Shown: in pieces, positions 59,201-64,000 of the stretch
How the letters are laid out: the number at the start of each line of letters is the position of its first letter
How positions within the stretch are numbered: the stretch's first letter is position 1
NCBI GenBank assembly: GCA_009746045.1
Contig: RPFO01000667.1
Location: forward strand, 1,004,221 to 1,068,220
Length of the DNA: 64,000 nt
Direction of reading: 5' to 3'
From: Mesostigma viride
Taxonomy: Eukaryota; Streptophyta; Mesostigmatophyceae; Mesostigmatales; Mesostigmataceae
Made by a program: the position numbers and the translations under genes
The notes under the pieces: generated by a model
Told to the model about the DNA's origin: nothing
What the model saw: only the letters and a program-made list of their open reading frames with translations
Database searches by the model: none

Positions 59201-62200
59201 GTCATTCAATGATGGCCCCCATCACTCACCGTGTTGTTGCCCGAGTTGACGGTGAATGTCGCCAGCAGCGAATCGTGGCCGTCCGCAAAACTCCGAAACG
59301 ACGCCTTGCCTGTCAGCCCCCGATGGTACGGCGCCAACACCACCGTCGACCCTGGCTGTGCAACGCAGGGCGTGTCCTGCAGGCCCGCATCCCCGCATAC
59401 GCCAGCAGAAAACTCGGACACGCTCACCAGGGCCTCCAGGCCGAAATCGGCCGCCGCTGGGGTGTCAAACGAGGGGCAGAGGCGCCACACCTCCACGAAA
59501 TCATTGCGGGGATTCGTGGACGCGCCGGAGGGAACCGCCAGCTCATCGTCGATCGGCCGAAGGAAGTACCCGCACGCGCTGCCCACCCTGGGCCGCCCCG
59601 CCAGGTGGGCCGGCATCAGCCCGCGCAGCACCGCGCCCGTGTGCGCCGGCACTAGCACATGCACCGTGGGGCGCAGGGACCCGCCTGTTAGCATCCGCGC
59701 GCGGTCCAGCGCGTACACCGCGGGCGGGTCCTCGCCTGTCCCAACATAGAACGCGTCCGGCAGCGACGCGAACGCCAGGGCGTCCCCAGGGTCCCCCCCA
59801 GGGAGCGCGACCGCGACACCCCGGTAGAGCAGCCCGTAGGGGATGCCTGTGAGGGAAACGATCAGGCACAGGTAGTGGCTGGGCGTACTACCGCCGCTGC
59901 CGCCCGTGGCATTGCGCGCGTATTCCATGATCAGCCAGCGGTCGGCCAGGTGGTCATAGGTGGCGTGGGGGGCACCCTGGAAGGGGCCCGTCCGGCAGAT
60001 GGTGTTGGAGCGGTGGAACTGGGTCAAGAAGGACTGCTTGACCTGCAGCCAGGGCTGCTTGGTGTAGACGCGGTACAATGATTTCCCGAACAGACTGCGG
60101 ACGATGGTGATGACGTTGTTGGGCCCTATGGCGGCGGCGGGGGAAGGGGGAACGCCGCCAAAGCCTCTTTCGGAGTAGCGCAGCATGGGGGGGGCCAGGA
60201 AGCCGCCCGCTGGGAGAGGGGCGGCCGGTGCATGTTATCAGGAGGAAGAAAGTGAGGGACATTTGCAGAGGAAGTTAGACAGGCTATCAACTCAAAGAGG
60301 TTGTTAACCCCAACATCCCAAACAATCTAACACAGGGCGCCCCATGCATATGCAATGATTGCTAAGTGGAAGCTAAGGGCATTCAAATTGAAGGATGGGT
60401 GTCAACTCCAACAGTCAAGGCCCGCTGCTTCTAGGAAAGGGGCGGGCATTGTTGTACAACTGCGAGGGTGACCCCAGGGGGAGATTGTGAAAGTGTAGCC
60501 AAGCATTGCCTGCTGACCATAGCACAAAATTTCTAAGGCAAGAACCTCAGAGCCGTACATTTCCACAGACAGAGCGAGGGTCATGGAGACTGATATTTCG
60601 CAAAACAATTTCGCAAAACACATTCGTGTGATAAAATTGATTGGCAGGCACAACCATGCTGTGCCCGGCCCGCACATGCGTGTTTATCTGCCAGGCGCCA
60701 CATTCCAACAAACTAAGCATGCATAAAATCAGCTGTGATAAGAGCCCCTCCCCCCATAAAAGAGTCAACTGTGTTTCAGCAGCAGAGAAGACGACTTTAG
60801 CATGCGGCAGAATCGCTGTACAGAGGCAGCTATTGTATGACTGCGGCAACAATGCAGAAATGCCAGCAGAGTAAGAACGCTAGACAGGGTGCCATGCGTA
60901 CCTGCAGGAGGGGGCGGCCATGGTGATGGTGGCGGCGGCGGCGGTGGTGGTGGGTGGTGGTGGTGGTGGTGGTGGTGGTGGTGGTGGTGGTGGTGGTGGT
61001 GGTGGTGGTGGTGGTGGTGGTAGAGGTGGTCGTGGCGAAGGAGGCGGTGGGGGCGATGGTGGGGGAGGCATCGCTGGTGGCGAGGAAACGCACTTGCCAG
61101 AGCATGAGCAAGTTGGCAGCGAGAGGGGAGTGATGCGCTGCACAAGGACGTCCCATTCGGCCGTCAAGTTGCACTGCGCATAGCCCTGGAGGTATTGAGG
61201 GGAATCCAGGGAACAGCCCGCCAGGAAGGTAGTGTCGCAACCCGACAGTTGAACCAGCTGGTCATCATATGTTCCTCTGCCGTTATCCGAAAGCGTGTTG
61301 AACATGATAATCTGCTCTCGGTAGCAGGCACATTTGTCGACCAGCGATGCGCTGGGCTTGGGGCAGCGGGTAGTTTGGTCAAAGGCCTGGTAACAAGCGA
61401 CGAAGCCCACTTCTGAAATCGCATGAAAGACATCATCGGCAAGCTTGGTCTCCCATGCCTGGCAGGTAGTCCGGTTCGGGCAGACTAGCGGGGCCGCAGC
61501 GAGTGAAGGCGGGGGCGGGGGCGGGGACGGGCATCGGTTACCACAGGTGCAGTTTGTAAGAGGGTTGGCAGTTATGCCTGCACAGTTGAATCCCATGTGG
61601 CCGTCAGATTGCGCTGCGCGTAGCCTTGAGCGTATTGAGGAGAATCCCATGAGCAGCCCACCAGAAACCGAGGGGCGACCCGAAAGTCTCTCCAGTCGTT
61701 GACAATCTGGCTCCGTTTCTCAAATTCACAATTTCTCAGAGACGGGGGCTGAGATTAATTAAGAGGTAGCTTAAAATTAAATAAGAGGCATGATTCTATC
61801 AAGATATATTACTGGAGGCGAGTTTCTATTGGCGTAAATGTGCAGTATTGTACGACAACATGTCAAGGGTGACGGAAAGTACTGAAGTCGCGGAAGTGTC
61901 GCGGAAAAGTCGTAAAATTCATGAGTACGTCTTGGTTCTTTGCGCCGTTGCTGGACTATTACTAACTCTGAAATTTCAGCAACCGTAGCTTGAGTTACGG
62001 TCCTAGGACGTTAAGCTGCACGAGAAACTCTTTCAAGTTTGCTTCGTAAGACTAGGGTTAGTTCTAAGTGCGTGTCCTTTGGTCGATCCAAAGGCGACAG
62101 CGAATGCGCGTCGCGTCTTTCATGACAGCTGGATGTTGGATGAAGGGAAGAGGGCGCGAGAGCACAGGCACCACAAGGAAAGCCACTGGCGGTGGTAGGC

Positions 62201-63796
62201 AGGTGCGGGGCGATGGCGACAGGGCCACAAAGGCCTTCAGGGATTTTCATACTTCGGTTCGCAAAGTTTCCCACAGTCCTGGTTGAATATATATACACAA
62301 AGTCTGTCTAGCGGGTGAATCTGTCCAATGTGATCAAAAAGAGCGTGATGAAATGAAAGAAAGCTGAGGACAGTGTCAACGGTCAAACTCCTAAGGATAG
62401 TGGTGGACTATGCCAGGGAAGCCTCTATGCAAGGAACACCAATGGTGGTCGCAACATTGGTTTATAATAAAAAACGCGACATTGATTTATAATCTGCCAT
62501 GCTTTAGGAATCTGCCACGGTTTTATTGTCATTTTCATCCAGCATCCTTTTTCAGCCGGCGATCTAATTAGAAGTATGATCGTCTATGGTCTTGATTTCC
62601 TTGTTTCAGCGTTGCCTATGCATCTTGTGTGCAGGCAGAAGGCCATGCAAGGCGAGCTAGACGCGGACGAGGCTTATGCAAGATGAGATGACGCGGTCGA
62701 TGACGAAGGGGGAAACTTTGTACCTCTCCAGTCAGCATTTAGCAAGAAACCGAGCATTTTAAATAGGGAGGGTACAAAGCGCCACAAGATCAATTTTTCT
62801 GGCATGGTTGGGTACCCTAGAAATTGGAAAATTAGAATGGGTTTGACATTTTGTAAGAACATTGTATTGACGAAGAAGAGTAAGGAAACCATAGGAGATA
62901 GATCGAGTATGTTGCATGGATCTCACACATTGTGTCTCAATGCGTACAACTTACCAGAAGTGCAGCCGTGTACTGGTTCAAACATCATGCAAGGATTAAT
63001 CGCGAGCCGAACTTCATTAGGACGCTACCGATCACACACGATGAAGACTGGCCACTTGTCTGTCGACACACCAAATTCCTGCATGCTTTGCAGGAGAGTG
63101 GACTATCAACGTGCCTAAGCTGCCCATAAGAATTTCGTAGAGCCAATTGATTCAGTGGATGTAGTTGCACATGGATCATAGAGTGGTACTATTCAGTACT
63201 CGAGGAAGTCCGATGCCCTGTAACTGTGGATTCGGAAGGTGATGGCGAAACTCCTGCAAGATCGCGACATAATAGACTTACCATGGTGACTGCAGTGATA
63301 CCAAGTCATTGGAGTATGTTCGGTCCATGACTCCGATAGCGGCAAACAAGTAGACCCACTGCCACAGTGCCAGGAAATGGGTGCCATGAGATGATGTCAT
63401 GGTCATGCTGTAATTATAACTTTTTATAAATAAAAAAATGACTTTTCTGATTTATTTTGAGAAACGAGCAATCGAGAAAATAGCACATCGAGCCAGTCGT
63501 TGACAATCTGGCAGTTGGTCGTCATACGTTCTTTTCGTGCCACCACCAAGCGTTAGCGAGTTGAAAATGGACAGCTGTTCTGTGTAGCAGGCGCATTTGT
63601 TGGCCAGCGTTCCACTGTCCTTGGGACAGTGGGCAAATTGGTCAAAGGCTGTTCCACAGGCAAATAAGGCGTCGTTGGATATCAGCGCGAGGATGGCATC
63701 AAAGAGTTCCTGCTCCCATTGTTGGCACGTCATTCGGTTGGGGCAGGTTTGACCGGCGATTAATTGAAGCCCGCCATTGCTAACTTGCATACACAT
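56208..63796 (-). CDS. Secreted cysteine/proline-rich protein with propeller-like domain
   Basis: Likely extracellular; function unknown. Minus-strand segments: 63796-63493 (domain 1, start uncertain, may begin beyond the window), 61711-60902 (rest of domain 1 and domain 2), 60209-59230, 57470-57044, 56368-56208 (TAA). Domain 2 reads CPNRTTCQAWE, ACYQAFDQTTRCPK, KCACYREQ, TYDDQL, GCSLDSPQY, then a polyproline linker. Domain 1 has the same CPNR..TCQ, AFDQ..CPK and KCACY spacing. The third segment has the pattern of a beta-propeller-like family common in secreted proteins (IGPNN, TYDHLADRWLIMEYA, DAFYVGTGEDPPAVYALDRA); the next continues with WVELRR, GVLPYDGAHRWLPHAALDGE, VALGYS, MAVDPMDGCSFYFVGPWE and FPSC. 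The last exon is a CSSNADCNDGQFC-type Cys-rich module. Phases match from 60209 on; the polyproline tract needs a one-base correction at about 60949-60951 to join to 60209. Domain 1 is broken by an insertion and two compensating frameshifts. Confidence 0.65.
56369..56470 (-). repeat. Acceptor-side exon echoes of the last exon of the Cys-rich gene
   Basis: On the minus strand the real junction is TGTGCAG then GCTCCGCCCAGTGTTCTTC and TAATGCTGAC (56375-56340). Copies lie upstream: CGTGCAG then GCTCCGCCCAGTGGTCCTC and TAACACTGAC (about 56446-56410) and GCTCCGCCACGTGTTCCTC then TCATGCTGAC (about 56407-56378). The first keeps the AG. Confidence 0.8.
58469..58827. repeat. Long foldback (about 145-bp arms) in an intron of the Cys-rich gene
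   Basis: The left arm 58469-58616 (AGGCCTCGTGTTGGACAGC..CTCTCTGTTTATTT) and the right arm 58674-58827 are reverse complements with only a few mismatches, around a 57-bp spacer. Transcripts of either strand would form a hairpin of about 145 bp. It may be a foldback transposon or a hairpin RNA source. The surrounding bases 57480-59220 hold nothing else that I recognise. Confidence 0.8.
60932..61026. repeat. (GGT)n tract encoding the polyproline linker
   Basis: A GGT run on the plus strand, read as CCA proline codons on the minus strand. A single extra G near 60949-60951 (GGTGGGTGG) shifts the frame from PPP to TTT. Without it the linker continues PPPPSPWPPPPA to the donor at 60902 in the phase needed by the next exon. 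Confidence 0.8.
61712..63492. mobile_element. 1.78-kb insertion with a perfect 20-bp target duplication
   Basis: CCAGTCGTTGACAATCTGGC occurs at 61692-61711 and 63493-63512. Between them, TCCGTTTCTCAAA at the left and TTTTGAGAAACGAG near the right form imperfect inverted ends. No transposase or RT is recognisable; short frames inside have no features. Removing the insertion and one duplication restores an uninterrupted minus-strand frame through domain 1 of the Cys-rich protein. The element class is unknown. Confidence 0.8.
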
Positions 63797-64000
63797 AACG
63801 ACCAGACTGACAACCTGGCACCTGGACGTGAGCGGTGGCGGTGGGGCCCGCGATGAGCGTCAAGGAATGGCACCTGGACGTGACCGGTGGCGGTGGCGTT
63901 TGCGAGTGTAGTACAGGTTTCTTACATTACTATTTGTGATGCCAAATGGGGTGTGACGAAGTATGTGACTTTTGGTTGATACAGCAAGCATCAGGGGGGG
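63797..64000 (-). other. Right edge of the window, upstream of Cys-rich domain 1
   Basis: A 29-bp block CCACCGCCACCGGTCACGTC plus CAGGTGCCA (minus strand) occurs twice (about 63895-63867 and 63837-63809), again a junction-like duplication ahead of the coding frame. A TGA in frame near 63858 limits how far the open frame can extend, so the gene may begin here or have another exon beyond the window. Confidence 0.4.

Noticed and set aside
59209-59852. Plus-strand frames of 148-198 codons
   Set aside because: Antisense shadows of the propeller exon 59230-60209, which has recognisable order and splice phases.

Overview
This is a nuclear DNA window from a eukaryote. The evidence is four spliced, intron-rich genes with GT..AG junctions and matching phases, long pure microsatellites, non-LTR retrotransposons with tetranucleotide tails, and the absence of operons, Shine-Dalgarno signals, rRNA or CRISPR. 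GC-rich exons, proline/cysteine-rich extracellular proteins and very repetitive introns suggest a unicellular green (prasinophyte-like) alga, but that placement is an inference at low confidence.

Four genes were assembled by joining exons by eye. (1) A TruA/PUSL1-type tRNA pseudouridine synthase on +, 1378-19752, ten exons (529 aa) spread over 18 kb, with a roughly 235-residue low-complexity insertion. (2) A TLDc-domain protein on -, 33714-25531, six exons (317 aa). (3) A membrane-anchored M14 metallocarboxypeptidase on +, 34388-43276, seven exons (556 aa), with signal peptide, complete zinc and catalytic residues, one TM helix and an acidic/proline-rich tail. (4) A secreted cysteine/proline-rich protein with a propeller-like domain and a Cys-rich C-terminus on -, 63796-56208, whose first Cys-rich domain is broken by a 1.8 kb insertion. 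TLDc and M14 are divergent with 673 bp between them. The two convergent gaps (19753-25530 and 43277-56207) are filled with transposon debris.

The most striking signal is what I call exon echoes. In all four genes the introns hold degenerate tandem copies of the adjacent exon-intron junction. Acceptor copies lie only upstream of their exon and donor copies only downstream, and many keep a usable-looking AG or GT. A similar series of degenerate copies follows the M14 stop codon. This suggests that introns and the 3' flank grew by repeated tandem duplication across exon edges, with the exon-proximal copy kept as the functional one.

The gap at 43-56 kb is a retroelement nest. A LINE 3' UTR is split by a 5'-truncated reverse-transcriptase LINE with a perfect 10-bp target duplication. 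That LINE is split at a TTAA by a piggyBac-like non-autonomous element, which itself contains another LINE fragment. Next to it are elements that encode only an L1-type ORF1 protein and no reverse transcriptase, yet share a 3' hairpin plus (TTAA)n tail with RT-bearing copies. Most long open frames in the window (the 22-bp satellite, CATT/CGTT, GA, CT, GGA, ACT and CCCA tracts) are repeat artefacts, not genes.
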